In this document: piece by piece, positions 20,798 through 32,039 of the stretch | How positions within the stretch are numbered: position 1 is the first letter of the stretch | Layout: each line of letters starts with the position of its first letter | Assembly (NCBI RefSeq): GCF_012489685.1 | Contig: NC_080044.1 | Span: 51,584,964 to 51,648,963 of the forward strand | Direction: 5' to 3' | Origin: Lotus japonicus | Taxonomy: Eukaryota; Streptophyta; Magnoliopsida; Fabales; Fabaceae | DNA: 64,000 nucleotides | Position numbers and translations under genes: made by a program | The notes under the pieces: model-generated | What the model was told of the DNA's origin: nothing | The model's database searches: none | The model's input: only the letters and a program-made list of their open reading frames with translations

Positions 20798-21883
20798 CAC
20801 ATAGACTTTCCTGAATTCTGCACTATCAGGAAGTCCAACATCACCAGAGAGATTCACCAAGAACTCTCTCACAAGCTTCTCATAGCACCTTCCAACATTC
20901 TGAAATGTCTTCATCAGACCAGCCTTCTCAATAAGAGCAATAACATCCTTACACTCAGGAACATCAGGGCCAACTTCCCTTTCCTTGGCCATTCTCCTTT
21001 TGCAAACAAACTTCCACTTCTGAACATTCTCTTCTAAGTAAAAGGACACTCTATCAATAGGAACAGCAGGAACATTTTGAGGGATACGCTTACCAGAAAA
21101 CTTCTTTTTCTCAGAGGATCGAATGTCCTGAACATCGACTTCAACATCTGACTCAGAGTCTGCAACTTCAACTGGAATTTTCCTCTTCTTCTTCTCATTG
21201 GGAGTCTTGTCTTCCTTTTGCTTTCCCTTACTCTTCACACTGGCCTGTCGTGACTTGTAGTTTATAGGTGAAGACTTGGATTTCTTTGATGGAGTAGAAG
21301 TGACTTCAGGAGAAGAAACCCTTCTTTTCTTTTTCATCCTCGCAGCAACATTATCAGCAAAGGACTCAGTCAGAGGAAAATCATCAGAATCATCATCAGA
21401 GATGTCCTGAACAGAGGCTGGAGCCTAGATTGGCTCTTCAGAATTGGTGCCCTCAGAGTTACCATTCTTTGGATCAGCATCCTTCGAAGAGGATGAAACA
21501 GAGATATCAGATTGGGTAGCATTGCCTGAATCTTCATGAGAAGTGGAATCCTTTCCAGGATTTTCTTGAGCAGAACTTTCCATAGACCCAGATGTCTCAA
21601 CATCAGGCACAACATCAGGGGGCGATTTTACAGGAGAATCTTCATCATTGATTTCCTCTTCGTCAGGAACATCCTCAAGGACAGGAACATTCGTAGGTTC
21701 TCTGTTCTGAACCTGTGACTTGTAGACCTTACAAGTTGGGTTTCTTGATCTCATCTTGGGAGCTTTCTTTGACACAGAAGATGGTTGAGAAGAATCACTC
21801 TTCAAAACCATACACTTGACTCCTTTAACAGTTCTTTCAATCTTGGCCTTGACAAATTCCTTCTTTCCTGAACTTTGAGACAT
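20798..21883 (-). pseudogene. COP-M extra (envelope-like) ORF, N-terminal part
   Basis: Starts at the Met at 21883. It has a low-complexity acidic and Ser-rich N-terminus, then Lys-rich nuclear-signal-like blocks, then the beginning of the putative plant transposon protein domain (about 20800-21060), which continues at 473-1270. A TAG at about 21425-21427 interrupts the frame, and the ATH insertion splits the domain. It has the same architecture as the SV extra ORF but little sequence identity outside the domain. Confidence 0.75.
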
Positions 21884-22087
21884 GATGACTCGAGAGCAAA
21901 TACAAACAGAGTACAGAACAATGAAACAGAATTGCAAATGAGAAATGATAAGTCTTGAAGAAGATAGATGCACAAGCGGTTGAGAGAACACAATTTGCCC
22001 GTTGGAGGTAGTTATAAGATAAGTGAACCATGAAGTAACAACGGGGCACGCTAATTGCTATGCATCAGAAAGACAAATCCCTAGACT

Positions 22088-25068
22088 TCATCTTAATTTT
22101 TCAAAAGTGATTGCATCAAGGGGTTTTGTGAAAATATCAGCCAATTGCTTGTCAGTTGTAATATGATCCAAATTGACAATTTTATCCTCCACCAAGTCTC
22201 TAATAAAATGATGTCTAATGTCAATATGCTTGGTCCTGCTATGCTGTATGGGATTCTTAGAAATATTAATTGCACTGAGATTGTCGCAATACAATGTCAT
22301 GATATCCTGTTCAACATCATACTCCTTCAGCATTTGCTTCATCCACATGAGTTGTGTACAACTACTTCCTGCTGCAATATATTCTGCTTCAGCTGTAGAC
22401 AATTCTGCTTCTTGCTAAACCATGAAATCAAATTATTCCCTAGGAAGAAACATCCACCAGATGTGCTCTTTCGATCATCTGCACTACCTGCCCAATCTGC
22501 ATCATAGAATCCAACTAAAGAGGAATTTGTATCATGAGTATAGAGAATACCATAGTCACTTGTGCCATTGATGTACTTGATAATTCTCTTGACTTGTAGC
22601 AGATGACTTGCTTTAGGAGCTGCTTGATATCTAGCACAAACTCCGACAGCAAAGGTGATGTCTGGTCTGCTAGCAGTGAGATACAACAAGCTCCCAATCA
22701 TGCTTCTATAGAGACTTTGATCAACATCTTCCCCTTGCTCATCCTTGGAAAGTTTGATGTGTGTAGCAGTAGGAGTTCTCTTGTGACCAGTCTTTTCAAG
22801 GCCAAACTTCTTGATTAACCCTTTAGCATACTTACTCTGTGATATGAACATAGAATCCTCCATTTGTTTGACTTGTAGTCCTAGAAAATAATTCAATTCA
22901 CCAACTAGGCTCATCTCAAATTCAGATTTCATTTGTCGGACGAAATGCTCCACCATTGAGTTCGACATTCCTCCAAAAACAATGTCATCCACATAAATCT
23001 GTGCTATCATGAGCTTACCTTTGTCATTCTTCACAAACAGAGTTTTATCAATTCCACCCTTACTGTAACCATTGCTTACAAGGAATTCAGTTAACCTTTC
23101 ATACCAAGCCCTAGGTGCTTGCTTCAAGCCATACAAGGCTTTCCTCAATTTGTACACATGATCTGGATGATGTGGATCTGTAAATCCTTTAGGTTGTTCA
23201 ACATAAACTTCTTCACTCAAATAGCCATTCAGAAAAGAACTCTTCACATCCATATGATAAAGTCTGAACTTCAAGAGACAAGCAACACCTAACAAAAGTC
23301 TTATAGATTCCAGTCTAGCTACTGGAGCAAAGGTCTCATCAAAATCAACTCCTTCTATCTTAGTATATCCTTGAGCAACTAGCCTTGCTTTATTCCTTGT
23401 GACTGTTCCAGTTTCATCTGATTTGTTCTTGAAGATCCACTTAGTGCCAATGATGTTTACTTCTTCAGGTCTAGGCACTAACTCCCACACTTCATTTCTC
23501 CTGAACTACTCTAGCTCCTCTTGCATAGCATTTATTCTGTATTCATCAGTGAGAGCTTCATTGACATTCTTGGGTTCTATCTTAGAGATGAAACAACTGT
23601 GAGCAATTATACTTCTGGATCTGGTAGTCACCCCTTCTTGAAGATTACCAATAATGTTTTCTTGAGGATGATTCTTCTGAACTCTGATTGATGGAGCTTT
23701 GTTTGATGGGATATCTTTGTCTTCCTTTTCATCAGCACTTGTTTCTGACTCATTGTCGAGGGCGGTTGCTGGAGCATCGGCTGGCACATCCGCACCATTA
23801 TCATCTTCATTCAAAACTGCTTCTTCCTTCTTGCTTGGTTCATCATCCACAGTCACATTCACAGATTCCATCATGGTCCTTGTGCGAGAGTTAAAAACTC
23901 TATAAGCTTTGCTGTTCATAGAATACCCCATGAAAATTCCTTCATCACTTCTAGGATCAAGCTTCCTCTTAGGATCACGATCTGCAAGGATATAACATTT
24001 ACTTCCAAATATGTGAAAGTATTTTACAGACGGCTTTCTACCTTTCCATAGCTCATACTGTGTAGAGGATGTCCCTGCCCTGATGGTGACTCTATTATGT
24101 ATGTAACAGGCAGTACTCATAGCTTCAGCCCAGAACTGGTGTGGAATCTTCTTAGCATGTAACATTACTCTAGCTGATTCCTGGAGAGTTCTATTTTTCC
24201 TTTCAACAATTCCATTATGCTGTGGAGTGATGGGGGCAGAAAATTCATGGCTAATACCTTCTGTTCCACAGAACTCCAAGAATTTTGAATTCTCAAACTC
24301 CCTTCCATGATCACTTCTGATTCTTACAAGCACACAGTCCTTCTCATTCTGAAGTCTCAAACATAGATTCTTGAATATTTCAAAAGTCTCTGATTTTTCT
24401 CTCAAAAATTCAACCCATGTATACCTTGAAAAATCATCTACACAGACAAACACATACCTTTTTCCTCCCAAGCTTTCAACCTGCATGGGACCCATGAGAT
24501 CCATGTGAAGCAATTCCAGAACCTTTGTCGTGGTCTGATGCTGGAGCATCTTGTGTGGCACCTTGGTTTGCTTACCAATCTGACATTCTCCACATAGCTT
24601 TCCTTCTCCCAAGCTCAAATTGGGCAATCCCCTTATTGCTTCATCAGCAATAATCTTTTGCATGCTCCTGTAGTTGAGATGTCCTAGTCTTTGATGCCAT
24701 ACATTCACCTCATCTTCTTTAGTTAACAAACATCTAGAAACATGAGCTTTTTCTTCTGATGTCCACATATAACAGTTGTCTTTTGATCTGACTCCTCTCA
24801 TCACAACTCTCTCATCATCAGTGGTCACAACACATTCTATCTTATTGAACTTCACATCATACCCTTGATCACACAGTTGACTTATGCTGATTAGGTTGGC
24901 AGTTAAACCATTTACAAGTAACACATTGTTCAAGTTAGGAGATTCTGTGCTAACAAGCTTTCCTACTCACTTGATCTTTCCTTTAGCTCCATCTCCAAAA
25001 GTAACATAGTTGGTGGAGTGACTTCTGATGTCTTGCAAGAAGCTCTTGTTTCCTGTCATGTGCTTTGA
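22088..25068 (-). pseudogene. pol: COP-M Pol, decayed
   Basis: Copia order on the minus strand: protease (the Cys of DSGCS is replaced by TGA at the gag-pol border, about 25069), pre-integrase region (about 24660-24730), integrase (about 23990-24520), RT with YVDD at about 22985-22996, RNase H to the stop at 22088. Disabling changes are the TGA at the protease, another TGA near 24970, a TAG at about 23506 between integrase and RT, and a frameshift near 22400 before STAEAEY. The remaining sequence is well preserved, so inactivation is not ancient. Confidence 0.88.
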
Positions 25069-26895
25069 TCAGCCACTATCAAAATACCAATCTTCCTTTG
25101 ATGATGCTCTGAAAGACGTGTAGGCTACCTGACATCTGACTTCACCCTTGGGCTTCCATTGCTTCCTCATCTGACCAGGCTTTTTATCGTACATCTGAGG
25201 ATAACCATAGAACCTGTAACAGTAGGGATTTATATGACCATTCTTACCACAGTAGTGACACTTCCAAGGTACAGTTTTGTCAAGCTTAAGCTGGGGTTTC
25301 ACATGTTGAGGTACATGTCGAGGCAGTGGATCTGGCAACTGATAATTTCTGGGCTTCTTGAATTCAGTTTGTTTTGCAGCAGACACAAATTTCTTTGAAC
25401 TTTTCTGATTTTCTTTGTTTGTTGTTCTATAGTCAAAGCCAATTCCCTTCAAACTCTCTCCTTGCTTGCTAGTTTCTTTCAGAATTTCATCAAGCATATC
25501 AGAACCACTGTTCAACATTCTAACAGATTTATGAGTGGCTTCAAGTTTTATTGTCAGAGTTGTCACTTCCTCTTGAAGTCCTGCATTAATCAGCATTAGG
25601 TTAGCCTTTTCCATAACATCAGCATTATTAAACTTACTTTGCCATTCCTCCAGATCTTCCTTCAGCTTAGTGCTGAGCTCTTTCAACCTTTCATTCTGAG
25701 AAACAAGTTGTTCTATCTCACTTTGCTTTTCTCTTACAAGTTTGCATGCTTCTTCCCACTTGTTGTGTAGCAGCTTGTAAGTTTCAGCCAATTCCTCATC
25801 AGAGATGTCCTCATCACTTGTCTCAGACTCACAGATAGTTCCAGAGAAAGCATTGACTTTGTTTACAGATATCTCCTCCTCATCTTCAGTGTCTTCATCT
25901 GACCAAGTTACCATCATACCTTTCTTTTGCTTCTTTAGATAGGTGGCACATTCAGACCTGATGTGACCATATCCTTCACATTCATGACATTGCACTCCTT
26001 TGTTCTGAACAGGTCTTTCTTCTTCCTTGGTCTTCCTCTGTGAATTTGAAAACTTGGGTTTGTTGTCGAACTTCATGTCCTGGACATTAGGTCTGGTTAT
26101 TTTGTCAATCTTCCTCAAAGCCCTGTTAAATTTTTTTGCTAGCATAGCCAGAGCCTCAGAAAGATTTTCACCCTCACAGTCTTCATCATCACCTTCATCA
26201 GTGTTAGACACAAAAGCAATACTCTTATTCTTCTTCTCAGATTTTCCACTCAGTTTCAACTCAAATGTTTGCAAAGAGCAAATAAGTTCATCAACCTTCA
26301 TGTTCTCAATGTCTTGAGCCTCCTCAATTGCAGTGACTTTCATAGCAAACTTCTGAGGAAGAGATCTCAAGATCTTCCTTACAAGCTTCTCATCTGACAT
26401 AGGTTCTCCCAAAGCAAATGAAGCATTAGACAAGTCACGGACACGCATGTGGAATTCTGAAATAGTCTCTTCTTCAGTCATCATCAAATTTTCAAATTGA
26501 GTAGTAAGCATCTGAAGCCTTGACATCCTCACTCGAGTAGTTCCTTCATGTGCAGTTTTCAGAATTTCCCAAGCATCTTTTGCCACAGTACACGTATTGA
26601 TCAGCCTAAACATATTCTTGTCAACTCCATTAAAGATAGCATTTAGAGCCTTTGAATTTCCAAGAGCAGCTTCATCTTCAACACTGGTCCATTCTTCTTC
26701 AGGTTTTTCCACAATAGTAGTAGAGGTGCCTTCAACCTCAGCCTTAGTGGGGTGCTTCCAACCCTTGACAATAGCTTTCCAAGTCTTGTTGTCAATTGAT
26801 TTGAGAAAGGCTGTCATGCGAACCTTCCAGTAGTAATAGTTAGTACCATCCAGAATGGGTGGCCTATTGACTGATCCTCCCTCCTTGTTATCCAT
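25069..26895 (-). CDS. gag: COP-M Gag
   Basis: 608 residues. Copia-type gag core at about 10-220, an acidic linker, a CCHC zinc knuckle (CHECEGYGHIRSEC) at about 303-317, a long coiled coil at about 360-450, and a second CCHC-like finger (CHYCGKNGHINPYC) at about 545-558. The end runs into the protease motif and stops at TGA where relatives continue in frame, so gag and pol were probably one frame here, unlike SV1 and SV2. The ATG lies about 50 bp after the primer site. The gag frame itself is intact. Confidence 0.9.
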   Translation of the reverse strand: MDNKEGGSVNRPPILDGTNYYYWKVRMTAFLKSIDNKTWKAIVKGWKHPTKAEVEGTSTTIVEKPEEEWTSVEDEAALGNSKALNAIFNGVDKNMFRLINTCTVAKDAWEILKTAHEGTTRVRMSRLQMLTTQFENLMMTEEETISEFHMRVRDLSNASFALGEPMSDEKLVRKILRSLPQKFAMKVTAIEEAQDIENMKVDELICSLQTFELKLSGKSEKKNKSIAFVSNTDEGDDEDCEGENLSEALAMLAKKFNRALRKIDKITRPNVQDMKFDNKPKFSNSQRKTKEEERPVQNKGVQCHECEGYGHIRSECATYLKKQKKGMMVTWSDEDTEDEEEISVNKVNAFSGTICESETSDEDISDEELAETYKLLHNKWEEACKLVREKQSEIEQLVSQNERLKELSTKLKEDLEEWQSKFNNADVMEKANLMLINAGLQEEVTTLTIKLEATHKSVRMLNSGSDMLDEILKETSKQGESLKGIGFDYRTTNKENQKSSKKFVSAAKQTEFKKPRNYQLPDPLPRHVPQHVKPQLKLDKTVPWKCHYCGKNGHINPYCYRFYGYPQMYDKKPGQMRKQWKPKGEVRCQVAYTSFRASSKEDWYFDSG

Positions 26896-26946
26896 GAGAA
26901 CTTGAATAAAACTCCCTTGAGCTCACCCAACCAGAACAGGGTGCCT

Positions 26947-26958
26947 GCTCTGATGCCA
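26947..26958 (-). other. COP-M primer-binding site (initiator Met tRNA)
   Basis: On the minus strand TGGCATCAGAGC, a one-base variant of the common Copia iMet PBS, two bases after the LTR end. Confidence 0.8.
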
Positions 26959-26960
26959 AT

Positions 26961-27839
26961 TGTAATTCAGGTTCCCTCTGATACGATGGTCCTGCACGAT
27001 GCCGGGACAGGAGGTTTGACAATCGCTTAACAGTAAAACAGAACTTAACAACTGAAACAATAACACACAGTAATTGTTAACCCAGTTCAGTGAAAAACTT
27101 TCACCTACGTCTGGAGGGTTTGCACCCAAAGAAAGGAAATCCACTATCTCAAGATTCAGGAATTACAGACACTCATGAACAACTCAGTTCATAGTTCACT
27201 TCCTAATCTACCCAGTGTATTTCTACTTAGAATCTCAACCTAAGTATGAGAGCCCCTCTCACTTTCTCTCAATCACTGCCACAGTGATTGGTGAACACAA
27301 TGAACAATCAGAGTTTGAATGTAATCAAACAACACAGAACCCTTTTTTGCTTTATAGAATCAGTGAGCAAAGAGGATTAACAACTAACAAAGGACAAAGC
27401 AAAATAACAAATCCTAAAACACTTGATCTCTCTCTATCAGCTTCGGTAGTCTTCATGTTTTAGGTCTTCATCCTTTTATAGACTTCAGCAGCGGTAGCAT
27501 GGGCTTTAGGGTTAGCATGGGCTGAAGAAACAGATTCCAGCAACAGCAATTCAAAACGCAATCTTGATAGATTTGGTTTCTTATTGCACAAGTAAAGATA
27601 GAAATCAATCTTTTAACAAAGATTATTTCAACAAATAACAACCCAACAATTTAAAACCCTTATGGAATAGCTACTTGCTCCTCAAGTAATTCAAAAACAT
27701 ATCATCAGTAAATCTTCAGAGGGCCCACAACAGAAACACAAGCTGAGGACTGATGCCCTAGCTTCACGGAATCAGATGCCACGACATCTGCTTCGACAAT
27801 CGGTTGTTTGGACAAAATGCATGACAACATGTTCCAACA
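26961..27839 (-). repeat. COP-M 5' LTR
   Basis: 879 bp. On the minus strand it begins TGTTGGAACATG and ends GAATTACA just before the PBS. A related LTR in the opposite orientation lies at 43796-44696. The matching 3' LTR would be left of the window. Confidence 0.85.
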
Positions 27840-29011
27840 TGATGAAATTGGAACATAGGTCTAGTGATGACTATGGACCATGAGAACGATGGTACCGTTA
27901 GAGACAAACGGTTGCTTGCACGAGAGGGTGTTTGTGGATTGTACTGTGTGTCCCCACGTGATGAGGTTGACTGCGGTCTCCTCGAGATTTATGGATTGTA
28001 CTGTGTGTCCCCATGTGACTTGGGATGTACTGAGTGTCCCCTTGTGATTGTTCATCTGCGGATGATCGTGATTTGGCCATGGTGTTGAGGTGGTTGTGTG
28101 AATGGTGAGGACGTTAGTCTAACTGGACTTAGGTGACTAACTGAGATGAGACTTAAAGATTTTCCATTTAAAACTTATTATTCATGTGATATATGATTTT
28201 GCTATATGTGAACATGAGATCTGGCCCTGTTATGTGTTATGTGTTATTCTGGGGGGGGGCCCAGATGGTGAAGATCAAGAGCTCAGTGACCTCTTGGACG
28301 ATCGATCTTCATGATCAGGAGAAGGACAACGCCTGGCAGACCGACTCTAGCCAGGTACGTCGCTTGTACGTCGGCAGTGCTACGATCACCGGACGAGACC
28401 GACATGGGAACATTATCGAGACTCAGAAGATGGAATGGGGCAAGGTCAAGATGCCCTTTGCACCATGCCGCTTTCTGCACCCAGGTGATAAGGGTTCCAG
28501 CTCAAACTATCCATAGTTGGCTGATGCAGAGGAGGATACTTCACGAGCGCCTGAGGCACCAGCCTGGTGGGGGCGTATTGGTGACTTTCCAGTCCCGCCT
28601 CTAGAGTCACTTCCAGATCCTGATGCCGGTGCTCCGTCAAAGAAGAGACAATGTGGGTGGCTCGAGGAGTGATTGATGTTTGTCTTGTTGGGGGTCCAGT
28701 GACACGTAGTTCTGAACTATCATTTATTTGTTTCATTTTCAGAGATTTTGGGTGTATTTTGGTTTAGGGCTTTAGCCCGAGGTTTCAACTTTTGTATTGT
28801 TGGATTATTTACTGCTTTTATTAAAGAGTTGCTTTATTCATAAATGTATGTTTTATTTATTCCGCAAGTTTAAGTCGTAAAGTTTCCAAGAGTTTCATAA
28901 TAATTGAACCTTTGTCATTAATGCAAGATTAATATGTGAATCGACGAAAACTCTTTACGAAAATACATGTGATTGGTTACTGTGTGACACTCGAGAAATC
29001 GGGGCGTTACA
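27840..29011 (+). repeat. CHR 5' LTR, 3' portion only
   Basis: Matches 33810-34983. It starts abruptly at the COP-M border (TGATG, 27840-27844, is the expected COP-M target duplication) and ends TTACA before the PBS. It contains a copy of the LTR-embedded ORF. Confidence 0.88.
28265..28672 (+). pseudogene. ORF embedded in CHR 5' LTR
   Basis: 136 codons from ATG to a shared stop, broken by one TAG at about 28514-28516. The copy in the 3' LTR (34237-34644) has the same length and stop but a different single stop. The parent LTR therefore probably held an open frame of about 135 residues. The central part is basic and aromatic (VRRLYVGSATITGRDRHG), the end Pro-rich. No family recognised; it may be only fortuitous. 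Confidence 0.4.
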
Positions 29012-29014
29012 TTG

Positions 29015-29026
29015 TGGTATCAGAGC
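29015..29026 (+). other. CHR primer-binding site (initiator Met tRNA)
   Basis: TGGTATCAGAGC three bases after the LTR end, the usual PBS of chromodomain Gypsy elements. Confidence 0.9.
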
Positions 29027-29315
29027 TCCGGTTGAGAAACCAGAGCACTAAGGGTTTTGGGCTTACGAGTTTCCGAACTAGTTGTGTTTTTTTTTATAAA
29101 GGTGTTTTCAAAGCTTCGCGGTGAGATTGGGTAGACTTGTTTGTTAAGATGTTTGCTTGGCTGTGAGATTGTCTGCAGTTAGTATCATTGTCGTGATACT
29201 TGAGACTAAGTGTTTGATTATGTTAAGATGTTTGAACTCTAAGATCGATTGATGGAATGTCAACCGAAGGAAGAGTGAGCTTTGGAAACCCTTTTGCGCC
29301 CCACAGCGTACGCCT

Positions 29316-29969
29316 GTGTGCGTTTGGGGAGCACCTGTGTTGTTGGTGAAGAAGAAGAATGGGAAGTCTGGAGTATGCGTGGATTACCGACAACTCAACA
29401 AAGTGACTGTGAAGAATCGTTATCCGATGCCTCGGATAGATGATTTGATGGATCAACTTCGAGGAGCTGTCGTTTTCTCGAAGATAGATTTGAAGTCGGG
29501 TTATCACCATATTCGAGTCAAGGAAGCTGACATTCAGAAGACCGTATTCAGAACTCGATACGGGCATTATGAGTACCTTGTGATGCCGTTCGGAGTCACT
29601 AATACACCTGTTGTATTCATGGATTACATGAACAAAGTGTTCAGGCCTTTCCTGGACAAGTTCGTAGTGGTATTCATCGACATCATCCTTATCTATTCGA
29701 AGAGTAACGAGGAACACGAGGAGCGTCTACGACAAGTCTTGGGAGTATTGCGGGAGAAAGAGTTGTATGCTAATGGTTCCAAATGCGAATTCTGGATGGA
29801 GGAGGTGAAGTTCCTGGGTCACGTCATATCAAGTCAGGGTGTGGCTGTTGACCCCAGCAAAATTGAATCGATTTTGTCGTGGGAACAACCTAAGCCAGCA
29901 AGTGACATCAGAAGTTTTGTTGGACTTGCTGGTTACCACAGACGCTCCGTGAAAGACTATGCAAGTTGA
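29316..29969 (+). pseudogene. CHR reverse transcriptase fragment
   Basis: About 217 codons of Gypsy RT, from the VLLVKKK region through [16 protein letters not shown] and the catalytic loop to the start of the connection domain. The catalytic motif FIDDI reads FIDII (about 29672-29686), so the second Asp is lost and the enzyme cannot be active. Everything upstream (gag, protease, RT N-terminus) is deleted. A frameshift at about 29966 separates it from RNase H. Confidence 0.85.
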
Positions 29970-30508
29970 CTTCGTCGTTGACTCAATTGACGAAGAAGAA
30001 TCAACCTTTTGCATGGACGGAGAAATGTGAAGAGAGTTTTCAGGAGATGAAGAAGCGACTGACTACTGCACCAATACTAGCCTTACCCAAGGAGGGTGAA
30101 CCATACGACGTTTACTGTGATGCTTCACATAATGGTTTGGGTTGTGTAATGATGCAAGAGAAGAAAGTGATTGCTTATGCCTCACGACAGCTGAAGATTC
30201 ATGAGAAAAACTATCCTACGCATGATTTGGAGTTGGCTGCTATAGTGTATGCTCTCAAGATTTGGAGGCATTACCTGTATGGCAGTACGTTCACGATCTA
30301 CAGTGATCACAAGAGTATGAAGTACTTGTTTGATCAGAAGGATCTAAACATGAGACAGCGAAGGTGGATGGAATTTCTGCAAGACTATGAGTTCGCTCTA
30401 CAGTATCATCCGGGGAAAACCAATGTTGTAGCTGACGCTCTTAGTCGAAAGGCTATACATGTATCCTCGTTGAAGGTCAAAGAGCTAGAACTGTTGGAGA
30501 CATTCTGA
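29966..30508 (+). pseudogene. CHR RNase H fragment
   Basis: About 180 codons with the Gypsy RNase H pattern: YCDAS at about 30112, [29 protein letters not shown], and [15 protein letters not shown] near the end. It is in a different frame from RT and stops at 30508, short of integrase. Confidence 0.85.
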
Positions 30509-30517
30509 GACCTGAGC

Positions 30518-32003
30518 TTGGATGTTAAGCTCGCACCAAGGGAGTTGAGATTCGGAATGGTGACGGTGTCGAGTGGACTCTTGGACGAGATAAAGTCGAA
30601 GCAAGAGACCGATGAAGGACTGATTGAGTGGCGCAAACTCGTTACTCAAGGAAAGGCACCGGGAATCACTATCGGAAACGATGGTCTTTTGCGTTGCAAG
30701 GGTTTTGTGTACCCAATGACGCAGCTATGAGGAGGTTGATCTTGGATGAAGGCCACAAGAGCAGGTTGAGTATTCATCCAAGAATGAACAAGATGTATCA
30801 AGACTTGAAACTTCATTTCTGGTGGCCTGGGATGAAGAAACAAGTAGCTGAGTACGTGTCGACATGTCTGACTTGTCAGAAGGCGAAGGTGGAACATCAG
30901 AAGCCGGCAGGGAAACTACAATCGTTGGATGTCCCTGAGTGGAAGTGGGACAGCATCTCTATGGACTTCGTGATGGCGTTGCCCCTAACACGAAGGAGAT
31001 TTGATGCAATATAGGTAGTGGTCGATCGATTGACGAAGACTGCTCACTTCTTGCCGATTAATCTGAACTACATGGTGGAGAAGCTAGCAGAGATCTACAT
31101 CGCTGAGATTGTAAGACTGCATGGTGTACCGTCTAGCATTGTTTCGGACAGAGACCCGAGGTTTACCTCACGTTTCTGGGGAGCTTTGCAACAAGCTTTG
31201 GGAACCAAGTTGAGATTGAGTCCGCTTATCATCCACAGACGGATGGGCAAACTGAGAGGGCTATTCAATCCTTGGAGGATTTGCTATGGGCTTGTGTGTT
31301 AGATCATCAGGGAAGCTGGGATGAGTTGTTGCCGCTGATTAAGTTCACCTACAACAATAGTTTTCATGCGAGCATAGGGATGGCACCTAACGAAGCTTTG
31401 TATGGTCGGAGGTGTCGTATGCCCTTGTGCTGGCATCAGGACGGTGAGAATCTGGTCATTGGACCGGAGTTGGTTCAGCAAACTACAGAAGAGGTGAAGC
31501 GAATCCAAGAAAAGATGAGGATCTCGTAGAGTCGTCAGAAGAGTTATGCTGACAACAGGAGGAAGGAGCTGGAATTTCAATTTGGGGATCATGTCTTCTT
31601 GCGGATTACCCTGATGACAGGACTCGCAAGGGCGATCAAGTCCAAGAAGCTTACTCCAAAGTTCATTGGACCGTACCAAATTACGGAGCGAGTTGGACCA
31701 ATGGCATACAGGATTGCATTACCGCCATTCTTACCCAACATCCATGATGTGCTTCATGTGTCACAACTGCGGAAGTACATGACTGATGACTCTCATGTGA
31801 TTGAACCTGATGACATTCAGCTTAAGGATGACCTTACGATGGTGATGCCACCCATCAAGATCGTCGACAAGAGCACGAAACGCTTGAGAAACAAGGAGGT
31901 GTCCTTGGTGAAGGTTGTGTGGAATCAAGCGACAGGCGACGCTACATGGGAATTAGAAGATAAGATGCGGGAGTCACATCCCAACTTGTTTGTAAACCCT
32001 TAA
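30518..32003 (+). pseudogene. CHR integrase with chromodomain, broken
   Basis: Contains the HHCC zinc finger (about 30745-30890), catalytic core segments (MDFVMALP at about 30961, SDRDPRF at about 31147) and a C-terminal chromodomain-like block (about 31880-31990, ending WELEDKMRESHPNLF) before the stop at 32003. A frameshift at about 30727, TAG at about 31012, a frameshift near 31235 and TAG at about 31527 break it. Chromodomains in this family steer integration to heterochromatin. Confidence 0.85.
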
Positions 32004-32025
32004 GTTTCGAGGGCGAAACTATTTT

Positions 32026-32039
32026 TAAGGGGGTGGTAT
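32026..32039 (+). other. CHR polypurine tract
   Basis: AAGGGGGTGGTA directly upstream of the 3' LTR start (TGTAAGACCC at 32040), the expected plus-strand primer. Confidence 0.75.

Larger units (their letters stand above)
1..27839 (-). mobile_element. Copia element COP-M (Sirevirus-like), interrupted, left end off-window
   Basis: Reading leftward from 27839: 5' LTR (26961-27839), iMet primer site (26947-26958), gag (25069-26895), decayed pol (22088-25068), and extra ORF (20798-21883 continuing at 473-1270). The only large interruption is ATH. Without it the visible element is about 8.3 kb, a normal Copia size. Its right flank begins TGATG (27840-27844), inside the 5' LTR of CHR, so COP-M inserted into CHR. 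pol carries several stops and a frameshift, so this copy is dead. Confidence 0.85.
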
